A stretch of DNA of 64,000 bases, from positions 3,696,001 through 3,760,000 of the forward strand of contig NZ_RIBP01000004.1 of the NCBI RefSeq assembly GCF_007273535.1, written 5' to 3'. The DNA is from Niallia circulans. Lineage in GTDB: Bacteria > Bacillota > Bacilli > Bacillales > Cytobacillaceae. The notes below the pieces were generated by a model that saw only the letters and a program-made list of their open reading frames with translations, was not told the origin of the DNA and ran no database searches. This document shows, one piece after another, positions 1 through 8,367 of this stretch; the first letter of the stretch is position 1, and each line of letters begins with the position of its first letter. The translations under genes and the position numbers were made by a program.

Positions 1-1077
1 AAAACAGAATATCTCGTGGATGGTCAAAAGGTGCTTGGGATTGCTAAACCAGTCTTAGACGAGGATAAGCATATAGAAAATATGATTATTGCCTTTTTAA
101 GAGTGGATTATTTAACAAATATCATGGAAATGCTTACACCTAGAGACAATATTTCTATAATAAATGAAGAGGAAGAACTAATACTTACTATTAATAAGCC
201 TATCAATCAAAATAGCACCACAATCGGATTGCCGATGGATAGTTTACCATGGAAGATCGTTGTCGAGCAAAAGGATATCAACATTCAAAAAATGTTATGC
301 AAAAACGCACTTTTACTCTTCATTTTCCTAGTCTGCTTTCATCTGCTCTATTTTGTTATCATTCTTTATATGCACAAGATGCAAGCAGTACAAGAAAATA
401 AAGAGAACGAACTGCAAAAGCTCGAATTAGTCGGCAATATGGCAGCAAGCTCCGCACACGAAATTAGAAACCCTCTTACAGGCATAAAAGGGCTCGTACA
501 GCTGTTAGGAGAAAAGCACTCAGACAAAGAAGACCAGTTTTATTTCTCTATTATTCAAAAAGAAATCGCTAGAATTAATGAAATTGTCAGCCAGTTTCTC
601 ATTCTAGGAAAACCAACAGAACAAAAAAAACAGCACTTGGACATAAAAACAATTGTAACAGAATTAAAGCCTTTGATTGTATCAGAAGCGAATTTATTCA
701 ATGTGGAATGCCATTTCGAAATTGCAAAGAAAAAATTGCCGATTTTTTGTAATGCAGATCAAATGAAGCAGGTTATTCTTAATATTACCAAAAACGCATT
801 AGAGGCTATGGAAAACGGAGGCACACTTACAATCAAATTAAAGGAATTGAACAATCGTGTCAGCATTACAGTGTATGACACCGGAATTGGTATTCCTGAA
901 AAAGAACTAAAAAAGCTGTTTGAACCATTTTACACATCAAAAACCTCAGGAACAGGACTTGGACTTGTCGTTTGCAGACGGATTATCCAGTCATTCGATG
1001 GAGAAATTTACCTTTCCAGCGTGGAAAGTAAAGGAACAAAAGTAGATATTATTTTGCCGATAAGCACAAATCTCTAA
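1..1077 (+). CDS. Sensor histidine kinase, KinD-like (5' end outside window)
   Basis: The reading frame is open from base 1, so this is the C-terminal part (358 residues) of a larger membrane kinase. The visible N-terminal part looks like the end of an extracytoplasmic Cache-type sensor domain. One hydrophobic membrane segment follows (about residues 104-126). Then come a HisKA domain with the H-box AHEIRNPLTG and a HATPase domain with N-box NITKNALEAM, G1 DTGIGIP and G2 GTGLGL. This HisKA type is the one used by Bacillus sporulation kinases KinA-KinE. No response regulator is adjacent, which suits an orphan phosphorelay kinase. In B. subtilis, kinase genes of this type, spo0E, mtnE and mtnU lie in the same chromosomal neighbourhood. 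Autophosphorylation activity is family knowledge; KinD identity is inference because the sensor domain is cut. Confidence 0.85.
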   Translation, partial: KTEYLVDGQKVLGIAKPVLDEDKHIENMIIAFLRVDYLTNIMEMLTPRDNISIINEEEELILTINKPINQNSTTIGLPMDSLPWKIVVEQKDINIQKMLCKNALLLFIFLVCFHLLYFVIILYMHKMQAVQENKENELQKLELVGNMAASSAHEIRNPLTGIKGLVQLLGEKHSDKEDQFYFSIIQKEIARINEIVSQFLILGKPTEQKKQHLDIKTIVTELKPLIVSEANLFNVECHFEIAKKKLPIFCNADQMKQVILNITKNALEAMENGGTLTIKLKELNNRVSITVYDTGIGIPEKELKKLFEPFYTSKTSGTGLGLVVCRRIIQSFDGEIYLSSVESKGTKVDIILPISTNL

Positions 1078-1080
1078 ATA

Positions 1081-1120
1081 GACTGAAATAAAGTCCTTAT
1101 GTAATAAGGGCTTTTCAGTC
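1081..1120 (+). terminator. Hairpin after kinase gene
   Basis: An inverted repeat (GACTGAAA / TTTCAGTC outer arms, CCTTAT / ATAAGG inner arms) begins four bases after the kinase stop. The U-tract is poor, so this may be a weak terminator. Confidence 0.5.
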
Positions 1121-1456
1121 TGTATCTTATATTTAAAATTAGTAGAAGGGATATAGTGATAGATGCATTACATTAAGCGTTAAAACTTCCATAACCCTTC
1201 AGCATTTTATTGAAGGTGTTTTTCGTCATCACCCTTCATGCTGTTTTTCTAGTAATAGAAATCTTTCCTTATGTACACAAAGCTTTGTTATTTTTCCAAA
1301 TAAAATATGTTTTCTAACAAATAACAAGTCTAGTCTATATATGGAATGTATAACATAATGTCCCAAGGAGGCGTGAAGAAAGGATACTGACTATAGCCAT
1401 ATATGTATCCTTTGTCTTTTATACTAACGAAGGATACGAACCATCTTAAGAATATT
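1121..1456. other. Intergenic region with small hairpins
   Basis: No gene is seen here. A short terminator-like stem (CCTTCA / TGAAGG) lies at 1196-1216 before a T-run. A second inverted repeat (AAAGGATAC / GTATCCTTT) lies at 1379-1413, and AAGGATAC recurs at 1430-1437. A good AAGGAGG motif at 1365-1371 precedes only a five-codon GTG frame. A small RNA is possible but unsupported. Confidence 0.3.
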
Positions 1457-1717
1457 TTACAGTATCTCAGAAATTTTTTGTGGTTTATATACAAGATGCT
1501 TTGGCCAAACGATCAATGATTTATATGACTTTTTTACAAAATTCATTTTTGTCTTTTTCAGCCGAATATGAAGCTGATACTGAAAAATAAGTTCATCCAG
1601 CTCTTGACTGTATCTCACTGTTTCCTCACTTGTATATCCTGTACGCAATGCTTCTTCTATCATCACCTCTCTTTTTCTTTGAATAGCAAGCAGTAATTCT
1701 TGTTTCCTCGATTGCAC
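1457..1717 (-). CDS. Spo0E-like sporulation regulatory aspartyl-phosphate phosphatase
   Basis: This 86-residue protein carries the Spo0E-family signature SQELDELI at residues 38-45 within a predicted two-helix hairpin, the usual size and architecture of the family. Spo0E-type proteins dephosphorylate Spo0A~P and so delay sporulation. The GTG start is chosen because AGGAGG lies seven bases upstream. The C-terminal 25 residues are basic and hydrophobic. The upstream region contains a near-perfect Spo0A box at 1884-1894 and a cre-like site, suggesting feedback and carbon control. It is a paralogue-rich family, so equivalence to B. subtilis spo0E itself is not claimed. Confidence 0.85.
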   Translation of the reverse strand: MQSRKQELLLAIQRKREVMIEEALRTGYTSEETVRYSQELDELIFQYQLHIRLKKTKMNFVKKSYKSLIVWPKHLVYKPQKISEIL

Positions 1718-1883
1718 TTTCTTTCCTCCTAATCAGTTTTATATTAATTAATTGTAAAGACAAATTTCGTTTACTTGATGAATTATTACAAGAAAATAAA
1801 TAAAAGTAAATAGAATCGCAATATTAGACATTTTTTTCTTTAAAATAGGCATTTCGTTCTATAATATTCAAAAAATAATCTGA

Positions 1884-1894
1884 TTTTCGACAAA
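1884..1894 (-). promoter_or_regulatory. Candidate Spo0A box
   Basis: The minus strand reads TTTGTCGAAAA, which contains the 0A-box core TGTCGAA (consensus TGNCGAA) with its usual T- and A-rich flanks. It lies about 170 bp upstream of the Spo0E-like start codon. Binding is inferred. Confidence 0.5.
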
Positions 1895-1929
1895 AAAACC
1901 TTCAGAAACCTCCACAAACCACCACTAAT

Positions 1930-1965
1930 ATTAAGCGCTTACATAATATTCTCAGAGAATATTAT
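1930..1965. promoter_or_regulatory. cre-like site next to a perfect palindrome
   Basis: ATTAAGCGCTTACA (1930-1943) differs at two positions from an ideal cre palindrome TGTAAGCGCTTACA. It abuts ATAATATTCTC-A-GAGAATATTAT (1943-1965), a perfect palindrome with 11-base arms whose binding protein I do not recognise. Confidence 0.4.
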
Positions 1966-2054
1966 ACCTTCCACTCGACTTTCTATATTATTCACATACA
2001 AAATTTTACATTCCTCTCCCTTTAATTTCGACTTTATCTCACATGAAAAACAAT

Positions 2055-2079
2055 AACCCGCCTAACCTGCAGACGGGTA
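2055..2079 (-). terminator. Terminator of mtnE
   Basis: Stem ACCCG / CGGGT lies just after the mtnE stop, followed on the minus strand by a T-rich tail. Confidence 0.6.
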
Positions 2080-2087
2080 TCTTTATA

Positions 2088-3260
2088 CTATTCAATTGTC
2101 AGCTTACTTAGCCGTTCAACCGCTTCAAGCAGCCTCTCTTCTGATGTTAGCAAGCCTGCTCGAACGTAACCCTCTCCATATTCTCCGAACCCTATGCCAG
2201 GTGCGACAGCAATATGTGCCTTATCGAGTAGGTAGTCTGCAAATTCCTCTGAAGTGAACCCATTAGGGACCTTAAGCCATGCAAAAAAAGACCCGCTTGG
2301 GGCAGCTACTTTCCAGCCGATGCTCTTAAGACCCTCTATAAATACATTTCTTCTGCTTTCATACATGCTGGTTAGCCTTTCCACTTCTTCAAATGAACTA
2401 GACAATGCTGTTATGGCTGCTTCTTGGATCGCTCCAAAAAGACTGACATACAGATGGTCCTGATAAAGATTTAAAGCAGAAATGACACTTTTATTGCCCA
2501 CTGCAAACCCTACTCTCCAGCCAGCCATATTGAATGTTTTTGATAAGGTATATATCTCTATGCCTGCATCCTTTGCTCCAGGTGTTTGCAGGAAGCTGAT
2601 TGGCTTATTACCATCAAATCCGATTGCCCCATATGCAAAATCATGAACAACGCATATATCATGCTGGAGGCTAAGCGCAACCGTCTCAGCAAAAAACTCC
2701 TCTGTTGCAGTTGCTCCAGTCGGATTATTAGGGTAATTTAAAAACATTAATTTAGCCTTCTTAAGCACTGACTCGGAGATCTTATCATAGTCAGGTAAAA
2801 AGTGATTTTTTTCCTCCAATGGCATCATGACCATTTCCCCTTGTGCAAGGGCAACACCTGACAAATAATCAGGATAGCCTGGATCCGGCACAAGCACAGT
2901 TTGATAAGGATTGAGTAGACATTGAGGTATTTCGACAAGGCCAGCCTTGCCGCCAAACAATACAGCAACTTCCGTTTCCGGGTCCAGATCCACCCCATAT
3001 TCTTTTTTATAAAAATTTGCTACAGCCTGTTTTAAAGAAGGGTAGCCTCTAAAAGGGGAATATTTGTGGTTATTTGGGTTTTCTGCAGCCTTTTGCAAAC
3101 TTCTGACAATAAATTCAGGAGTCGGCTGATCTGGATTTCCTTGGCCTAAATTAATTACATCATAGCCCTCTTTCACATATGTAGAAACTTTCCCGACAAG
3201 GGAAGCAAAAAACTGAACTGGCAGCCTATCCAGCAAGTCCGATTGACGAAACTCCTTCAT
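2088..3260 (-). CDS. mtnE: Aminotransferase MtnE (methionine salvage)
   Basis: This 390-residue protein is a fold-type I PLP aminotransferase. It has the substrate/PLP motifs LNYPNNPTG (174-182), HDFAY (Asp207) and the Schiff-base lysine in LSKTFNMAGW (Lys241), with the conserved GWRVGF arginine region after it. Sequence, start region (QFFASLV, INLGQGNPDQPTPE) and length closely match Bacillus MtnE (YkrV). That enzyme transaminates 4-methylthio-2-oxobutyrate to methionine in the last step of the 5-methylthioribose salvage pathway. It is divergent from mtnU, as expected for a Bacillus mtn locus, although mtnK/A/W/X/B/D are not in the window. I saw no SAM riboswitch in the 183-bp intergenic region. 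Confidence 0.93.
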   Translation of the reverse strand: MKEFRQSDLLDRLPVQFFASLVGKVSTYVKEGYDVINLGQGNPDQPTPEFIVRSLQKAAENPNNHKYSPFRGYPSLKQAVANFYKKEYGVDLDPETEVAVLFGGKAGLVEIPQCLLNPYQTVLVPDPGYPDYLSGVALAQGEMVMMPLEEKNHFLPDYDKISESVLKKAKLMFLNYPNNPTGATATEEFFAETVALSLQHDICVVHDFAYGAIGFDGNKPISFLQTPGAKDAGIEIYTLSKTFNMAGWRVGFAVGNKSVISALNLYQDHLYVSLFGAIQEAAITALSSSFEEVERLTSMYESRRNVFIEGLKSIGWKVAAPSGSFFAWLKVPNGFTSEEFADYLLDKAHIAVAPGIGFGEYGEGYVRAGLLTSEERLLEAVERLSKLTIE

Positions 3261-3443
3261 CCTTCTCCCTACTTTCCTTCATAGAATCTATGTATCCTGT
3301 TTATTCTTAGCAAAATGCCTGCTAGAAAATATACAATTTTCAAACAATTTGTGTTATAACTGAACAAAGAAGCCAGTCTTTTACGCAAATATTGATTATT
3401 ATTATAAGGGATATAAATGAAGATGAATAGAGGGTGATTTCGT

Positions 3444-4229
3444 TTGAGTTGGAATGTTAGTATTATCCAAATGGATATTGTATTTGGTAATCCGGAACAA
3501 AATTTCCGTGCTGCTGAAAACTGGATAAAAGCGGCGTGTGAAGGAAAGAAGACGGACATTGTCATATTGCCAGAATTATGGACAACAGGCTATGATTTAA
3601 CCCGCCTTAGTGAGATTGGAGACAGGCATGCGCACAAGGCGATCAGCTTTTTCCAGAAGCTCGCCAGGGCCTATCAGGTTCATATAATCGGAGGCTCTGT
3701 TGCTAACAAAAAAGACGACGGCATTTATAATACACTCCTTGTCATTAATAAAGAGGGTGAGCTTGTTCATACGTATGATAAACTGCATTTGTTTCAGCTG
3801 ATGGATGAGCATATTTATTTAAGAAGTGGAAGCTCGACTGGGCTATTTACGTTGGATGATGAAATCCTTGCAGGGATGATTTGCTATGACATTCGGTTTC
3901 CTGAATGGGTTCGCACCCATACTTCACAGGGTGCAAAGGTTTTGTTTGTTTCAGCAGAATGGCCCCTCGCCCGTCTTGCCCACTGGAAAGCACTATTGAT
4001 TGCAAGAGCAATTGAAAACCAATGCTATATAGTTGCCTGCAACAGAAGCGGCTCAGATCCTCAAAATTCATTCGCAGGACACAGCCTAATAATTGACCCA
4101 TGGGGAGAGATTATCGGCGAAGCAGGCGAAAAGCAAGAAATCCTAGCAGGAACAATTGATCTAGCCAAAGTAACAGAGGTGCGGGAAATGATTCCGATTT
4201 TCACTGACAGAAAACCAGAATTTTATTAA
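3444..4229 (+). CDS. mtnU: Carbon-nitrogen hydrolase MtnU
   Basis: This 261-residue nitrilase-superfamily amidase has the complete catalytic triad: Glu44 (LPELWTTG), Lys113 (YDKLHLF) and Cys147 (GMICYDIRFPE). It begins at TTG after a GAGGGTGA ribosome binding site. Bacillus MtnU (YkrU) sits beside mtnE and is thought to act as an omega-amidase that removes the 2-oxoglutaramate made when glutamine is the amino donor; that role is family knowledge. It is divergently transcribed from mtnE and followed by a strong hairpin, so it is probably monocistronic. Confidence 0.9.
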   Translation: MSWNVSIIQMDIVFGNPEQNFRAAENWIKAACEGKKTDIVILPELWTTGYDLTRLSEIGDRHAHKAISFFQKLARAYQVHIIGGSVANKKDDGIYNTLLVINKEGELVHTYDKLHLFQLMDEHIYLRSGSSTGLFTLDDEILAGMICYDIRFPEWVRTHTSQGAKVLFVSAEWPLARLAHWKALLIARAIENQCYIVACNRSGSDPQNSFAGHSLIIDPWGEIIGEAGEKQEILAGTIDLAKVTEVREMIPIFTDRKPEFY

Positions 4230-4233
4230 TAAA

Positions 4234-4291
4234 AAAGACCTAAACAATAAGGAGGGATTTTAAGTAATTTCCCATTATTGCTCGGGTCTTT
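4234..4291 (+). terminator. Terminator after mtnU
   Basis: Outer arms AAAGACC / GGGTCTTT and inner arms AATAA..GGGA / TTCC..TTATT form a long hairpin starting five bases after the mtnU stop, ending in a short T-run. Confidence 0.65.
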
Positions 4292-4367
4292 GTATTGTTT
4301 AGGAAGTATTATAAGCTTGCCTAACTGCCTCTTACTAATTTGGCGGCAGTCTGCACCAATCCCTTGT

Positions 4368-4943
4368 TTACTTCGCCCACATCTCTTCTGGATTCAATTC
4401 ATATATATTATTTTCCCGATACATGAAGTGATTAATAATAAACTCTCTTCGAATGGTAGCATAATCATCAAAAAACCTTTTTATATAGTCATTAAGCTCT
4501 TTTTCCTCGTATTTCTGTCCTTCCTTAAGCCCTTTTACAATATGGCGAAAAATAATCAGCTTCTTTTTCCTTTGGGCAGGAATATTCTTCAGCTTTCCAT
4601 CAGCACCAATGAAATTATCGATAATTTTTGCCGCTTCTTCCTTTGTTACCTCCACTTCATTCTCTCCTTTCTCAAATTGGAACAGTTTAATAAGGGCATC
4701 TGCCTGATGTGTTATGACCGACTTGTTTAAATAGAAATAAATCGTGTTTTTTTCTCTGCGTTCGTATACGACATTTATTTCCCGCAGTTTCTTTAAATGA
4801 TGCGTTATCGTTGGGGCTGTTAATCCTAGCTTCCCTGCAAGCGCTTGGCCATTCCACGGCTTATCAGCTAGTAAGGAGATGATTCTGATTCTTGTTGCAT
4901 CACCGATTGTTTTATGAAAAGCAACTAATCTGTCAAGCTGCAT
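4368..4943 (-). CDS. ArsR-type HTH regulator with C-terminal DUF2087
   Basis: This 191-residue protein has an N-terminal ArsR/winged-helix domain (about 5-90) with a typical recognition helix around residues 40-55 (LTAPTITHHLKKL). The second half (about 100-190) matches the DUF2087 pattern (IPAQRKKKLIIFRHI, then FDDYATIRREFI..FM.R). Proteins of this build are DNA-binding regulators of unknown signal. There are no ArsR metal-binding CxC motifs. AGGAGG precedes the ATG. A perfect 8-4-8 palindrome lies 15 bp upstream of the start and is a likely autoregulatory operator. The target genes are not evident; the gene appears monocistronic. Confidence 0.8.
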   Translation of the reverse strand: MQLDRLVAFHKTIGDATRIRIISLLADKPWNGQALAGKLGLTAPTITHHLKKLREINVVYERREKNTIYFYLNKSVITHQADALIKLFQFEKGENEVEVTKEEAAKIIDNFIGADGKLKNIPAQRKKKLIIFRHIVKGLKEGQKYEEKELNDYIKRFFDDYATIRREFIINHFMYRENNIYELNPEEMWAK

Positions 4944-4957
4944 AATGGTCCTCCTTC

Positions 4958-4977
4958 AATTAGATGTTTATCTAATT
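4958..4977. promoter_or_regulatory. Candidate autoregulatory operator of the ArsR-DUF2087 gene
   Basis: AATTAGAT-GTTT-ATCTAATT is a perfect palindrome directly upstream of the regulator's ribosome binding site. Position and symmetry fit a winged-helix repressor site; binding is inferred. Confidence 0.5.
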
Positions 4978-4989
4978 AGATGATAATAA

Positions 4990-5017
4990 AAAGACTTCTT
5001 GACGTCAAGAAGTCTTT
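4990..5017 (-). terminator. Terminator of the PAS kinase gene
   Basis: Perfect 14-base arms (AAAGACTTCTTGAC / GTCAAGAAGTCTTT) lie immediately downstream of the kinase stop and are followed on the minus strand by T-rich sequence. Confidence 0.75.
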
Positions 5018-5029
5018 TCGGGTATCATA

Positions 5030-6874
5030 TTATATTTTTTTCCGTGGTAAGTAAATATGAAATTTAGTCCCTATTCCTTCCACTGATTCTACCTCTATTT
5101 TCCCTTCATGCTCTTTAATTATTTTAAAAGAAACCATGAGCCCTAACCCAGTTCCTTTTTCCTTCGTCGTATAAAAAGGTTCCCCGAGCTTTGCCAGCTT
5201 TTCCTTGCTCATGCCAATTCCATTATCTTCAATGATAATATGAAAGTAATCCGGCATATGATTTATACTTGCCTTAATTTCTCCACCGGATTCTAATACC
5301 TCCATGGCATTTTTCACTATATTAATGAATACTTTTTTTAATTGGTTTGGTTCGCAATACATTTCTGTGTTCGAATTAGTATATAGTCTAGTAAATTGAA
5401 CATTAAATAGAACTGCTTGTGCATTAAGCAAATCCAATGTCTCATTCATAATTTGCTGCAGATTCGCCTTGACGAACCTGACATTTTGCGGTTTTGAAAG
5501 GAGCAAAAATTCATTAATTATCGTTTCAATCCGGCTAAGCTCTGACTTTATGACTGTAAAATACATCGCATGCTTATCCGTCTCATTGCTGCTTTCTAAT
5601 AATTGAATGAAGCCTTTCAGTGCCGTCATCGGGTTCCTTATCTCATGAGCAATTCCAGCTGCAAGCTCACCGATTACATGAAGTGTCGAAGATTTTCTAA
5701 TTTGCTCTGCCAAGATAGCATTTTCTGTTATATCTCTTAATGTGGTTATACTGCAGCCTGAGTAAATATTATACTTGTTCCGAAATTCTAACTGTGTCCA
5801 ATCATCACCATTGAATGTGGCAGTATAAATCCCCCTGTTTTGTCCTTCATTCCTTAATGAAACAAGTTTTGGCTTAATCTCCTCCCCAATTGTCTTTCCC
5901 TCTGGCAAATAATCGAGCAGATTTAAGCCTATTAAACCCTCCTTATCTTTAGAGAGTATGCGCAATGCTGCTTTATTAATATCAATGATTTTGTAATCCT
6001 TGTCCCAAAGAATAACCCCATCAAATACTTCTTCAAAAATTGTTTCAAACATGCTTTTACTGTCAAGCAGCTCAAGCTCCATTTTGTAACGACTCGTTAT
6101 ATTTCGAAAAATGCTCATATGCAGACCATCAACAGAATGAAGCTTTGTTGTAAACTCTAACAGCTTTTTTTGCCCATTAGGCATCAAAAACATAAGCTCA
6201 TCACGATGAGATTTTTTCAAGCATAAGTTTTCCATGATATGGAGATAGCTTTTATCTTTCTCATACACATAGTCACTGATCTTATGTTGCATCATTTCTT
6301 CCTGACTGCTTTCAAAAATCCCTAAAGCAGCCTTATTCGCTTTCGTAATTTGTCCATTTTGATTCCAAAGGACAATCCCATCAAGCGCCTCTGTAAAGAA
6401 ATCATGAAATAAGGCAGCATCTTTATGCTGTCTTTGTTCCAGGTTGCGCATATATGTGACATCCTTAAATACTGCCAAATAATAAGGATATTTATTAATA
6501 CTTGATATATGTATTTCCGCATAAAAGCTTCGTTCATGATTTTCCATAAACAAGCGTTCTGTTTTTTCGGCTTTCTGCTCTGGCTGCATGCTTATCCATG
6601 CCCACAAGTCATCTCTGTGCTCTTGCGGGAGATAATGGCTAAGGTTGCGCCCGACCATATCTTTTTTATGAATGTGGAAAATATTCCTTATAGCACTGTT
6701 TGCCTCAAGGATTACTCCATTTCCATTCAAAATCACCATTCCTTCACTGGAATTTTCGAATACAGCCTCTTTCAGCTCCTTCACCATTTCCCTGCAATTA
6801 TTCTCATTTCTCAGCCTTTTGTTTTCTTGTTCTAAAAAGCTGATTTTTTTCTTCAGCTGTTGGATTTGCTGCAT
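5030..6874 (-). CDS. Triple-PAS orphan sensor histidine kinase
   Basis: With the start at the ATG at 6874 the protein has 614 residues. It has an N-terminal coiled coil (about 1-35), three PAS domains in series (about 38-150, 160-270 and 275-385), and a HisKA domain with phospho-acceptor His410 (AAGIAHEIRNP). The HATPase has N-box NIVKNAMEVL, G1 DNGIGMS and G2 GTGLGL. There is no transmembrane segment, so it is cytoplasmic like KinA/KinE. The frame continues upstream to a TTG at 7030, but those 52 codons look non-coding and lack a ribosome binding site. The true start is uncertain (a TTG at 6901 after GAGGCGGG is an alternative). No response regulator is nearby, so it likely feeds the sporulation phosphorelay. 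Its kinase core is clearly paralogous to that of the 26075-29623 protein. Confidence 0.85.
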   Translation of the reverse strand: MQQIQQLKKKISFLEQENKRLRNENNCREMVKELKEAVFENSSEGMVILNGNGVILEANSAIRNIFHIHKKDMVGRNLSHYLPQEHRDDLWAWISMQPEQKAEKTERLFMENHERSFYAEIHISSINKYPYYLAVFKDVTYMRNLEQRQHKDAALFHDFFTEALDGIVLWNQNGQITKANKAALGIFESSQEEMMQHKISDYVYEKDKSYLHIMENLCLKKSHRDELMFLMPNGQKKLLEFTTKLHSVDGLHMSIFRNITSRYKMELELLDSKSMFETIFEEVFDGVILWDKDYKIIDINKAALRILSKDKEGLIGLNLLDYLPEGKTIGEEIKPKLVSLRNEGQNRGIYTATFNGDDWTQLEFRNKYNIYSGCSITTLRDITENAILAEQIRKSSTLHVIGELAAGIAHEIRNPMTALKGFIQLLESSNETDKHAMYFTVIKSELSRIETIINEFLLLSKPQNVRFVKANLQQIMNETLDLLNAQAVLFNVQFTRLYTNSNTEMYCEPNQLKKVFINIVKNAMEVLESGGEIKASINHMPDYFHIIIEDNGIGMSKEKLAKLGEPFYTTKEKGTGLGLMVSFKIIKEHEGKIEVESVEGIGTKFHIYLPRKKI

Positions 6875-7119
6875 CTCGTTTGTATAGATTTCACCAGACA
6901 AGGAATTCCCGCCTCTCGTAAAACTTGGTGCATTATTTATTCTACAAAATTCGAGAAATTCCTCTCCATTTATAAAATAAATGCTGATTATTGTCCAATT
7001 GATAAAAACACACTGGCTTTTTTTAAGCAAAAATTCAGGCGAATGTCTTATCCTTCTTTTTACAAAAACACAAAAATGTTTACAAAATCATTGCAGTTAT
7101 ATTAATAACTCTATAATTC

Positions 7120-7242
7120 GTTAACAACTTGGAAAAAGAAGTTTAGTTACCGCTTATATGTGCTATAAATAGTAGTGGCTAACAGCCAATACTCTGCCTG
7201 CAGAACTCATTAAAAAAGCAGCAACTATTAACGAGTTGTTAA
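7120..7242. promoter_or_regulatory. Inverted repeat pair upstream of the acyltransferase gene
   Basis: TTAACAACT (7121-7129) and its reverse complement AGTTGTTAA (7234-7242) flank the upstream region; the second copy is also part of TTAACGAGTTGTTAA. They could be operator half-sites or a long-range stem; function is unknown. Confidence 0.25.
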
Positions 7243-7286
7243 AATGGCATAGCAGCTTTATAAGCTTGCTAGAAGGGAGTCTAGTG

Positions 7287-8312
7287 ATGAAACAAGTCCG
7301 AAATTATTACTTTGACAATGCGAAGTTTCTTTTGATTTTTTTCGTTGTTTTTGGACACTCTATCCAATCTTTCACAAATGATAGCAATAGTATTTATAGC
7401 TTATACAAAGTCATTTACACTTTTCATATGCCAGCATTTATCCTGATTTCCGGTTTTTTTGCGAAGGGAATTTATGAGCAAGGCTATGTGCAAAAATATT
7501 TAAAAAGGCTTATCTTGCCATACATTATCTTTCAGCTCATTTACAGTGTCTTTTATTATTATCTTTACGGCAAATCCAGCTTTACGGTCGATCCTTTAAG
7601 CCCACACTGGTCATTATGGTTTTTAATCAGCTTATTTTTCTGGAACATGCTATTATTAGGATTTTCGAAAATGAAGCCACTGGTCGGCTTGAGCATTGCG
7701 TTAATTCTCGGTTTAGCAATTGGGTTTGTTGATTGGACCTCAAGCTATTTGAGTCTTACTAGAACTTTCGTTTTTTTCCCGCTGTTTTTATTAGGTTATT
7801 ATATGAATAAAAAACACTTTGAGTGGATTAGGACAAAGACTTTCAAAATTGGGGCTATTATTGTATTTGTGGTAGTGTTCGCAGGGTTCTACTACTTTCC
7901 GAGTATTAATTATCAATGGCTTTTAGGTTCAAAACCATATGATGTATTAGCCTCTTCTGCTTTAGAAGCAATTCTTGTGAGGATATGTTTTTATTTATTA
8001 AGCTTTTTAATGATTTTTTGTTTCTTTGCCTGTGTCCCGCAAAAAAAGTATTTCTTTACACGATTTGGCAAAAACACGCTTTATGTATATTTGTTACACG
8101 GATTCTTTATCCGTGTCTTTCGGACAACAGACTTGCAGGATGCATTTACAACGCCTAACTCTTATTTTTTAATTGTGCTTTTGGCTTTCCTGCTAACACT
8201 TGTATTGTCGAGTAATTTAGTCGCCTCACTTGCACAGCCATTTATAGAATTCAGAACAACCAAAATGCAGAAATGGTCAACTAAGGCAAGCTATAAAGAG
8301 AAGCTGTTTTAA
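7287..8312 (+). CDS. Membrane acyltransferase (acyltransferase-3 / fucose-4-O-acetylase-like)
   Basis: This 341-residue integral membrane protein has about ten hydrophobic segments. The N-terminal pattern FDNAKFLLIFFVVFGHSI carries the conserved His of acyltransferase-3 proteins, and FHMPAFILISGFF follows. These enzymes O-acylate sugars or cell-surface polymers using cytoplasmic acyl donors. The ATG at 7287 is preferred over an upstream in-frame ATG at 7236 because AGAAGGGAG precedes it and conservation begins there. It stands alone between terminators, so the substrate cannot be deduced. Confidence 0.8.
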   Translation: MKQVRNYYFDNAKFLLIFFVVFGHSIQSFTNDSNSIYSLYKVIYTFHMPAFILISGFFAKGIYEQGYVQKYLKRLILPYIIFQLIYSVFYYYLYGKSSFTVDPLSPHWSLWFLISLFFWNMLLLGFSKMKPLVGLSIALILGLAIGFVDWTSSYLSLTRTFVFFPLFLLGYYMNKKHFEWIRTKTFKIGAIIVFVVVFAGFYYFPSINYQWLLGSKPYDVLASSALEAILVRICFYLLSFLMIFCFFACVPQKKYFFTRFGKNTLYVYLLHGFFIRVFRTTDLQDAFTTPNSYFLIVLLAFLLTLVLSSNLVASLAQPFIEFRTTKMQKWSTKASYKEKLF

Positions 8313-8337
8313 TTAGCTTCCCTTTATAGCTGTTAAG

Positions 8338-8367
8338 TAACTTTAGGGGAATGTCCCCCTAAAGTTA
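8338..8367. terminator. Bidirectional terminator
   Basis: TAACTTTAGGGG / CCCCCTAAAGTTA form a strong stem with a five-base loop between convergent genes. It overlaps the stop codon of the small gene at 8365-8505. A second stem, AGCTATAAAG / CTTTATAGCT, at about 8290-8331 spans the acyltransferase stop. Confidence 0.6.

Larger units (their letters stand above)
1718..2054. other. Upstream region of the spo0E-like gene
   Basis: AT-rich non-coding stretch. It holds a Spo0A-box match (1884-1894, minus strand), a CcpA cre-like site (1930-1943) and an 11-1-11 perfect palindrome (1943-1965). No coding frame with a ribosome binding site was seen. Confidence 0.5.

Noticed and set aside
1365..1390. Tiny GTG reading frame after AAGGAGG
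   Set aside because: Only five codons, too close to the ribosome-binding motif; I could not support a leader peptide.
3261..3443. SAM riboswitch in the mtnE/mtnU intergenic region
   Set aside because: S-box motifs expected for some methionine salvage operons are not present; there is also no terminator in the gap.
6875..7030. 52-codon N-terminal extension of the triple-PAS kinase
   Set aside because: It starts with TTG without a ribosome binding site, and the encoded residues do not resemble a domain; the coiled coil begins at the ATG at 6874.
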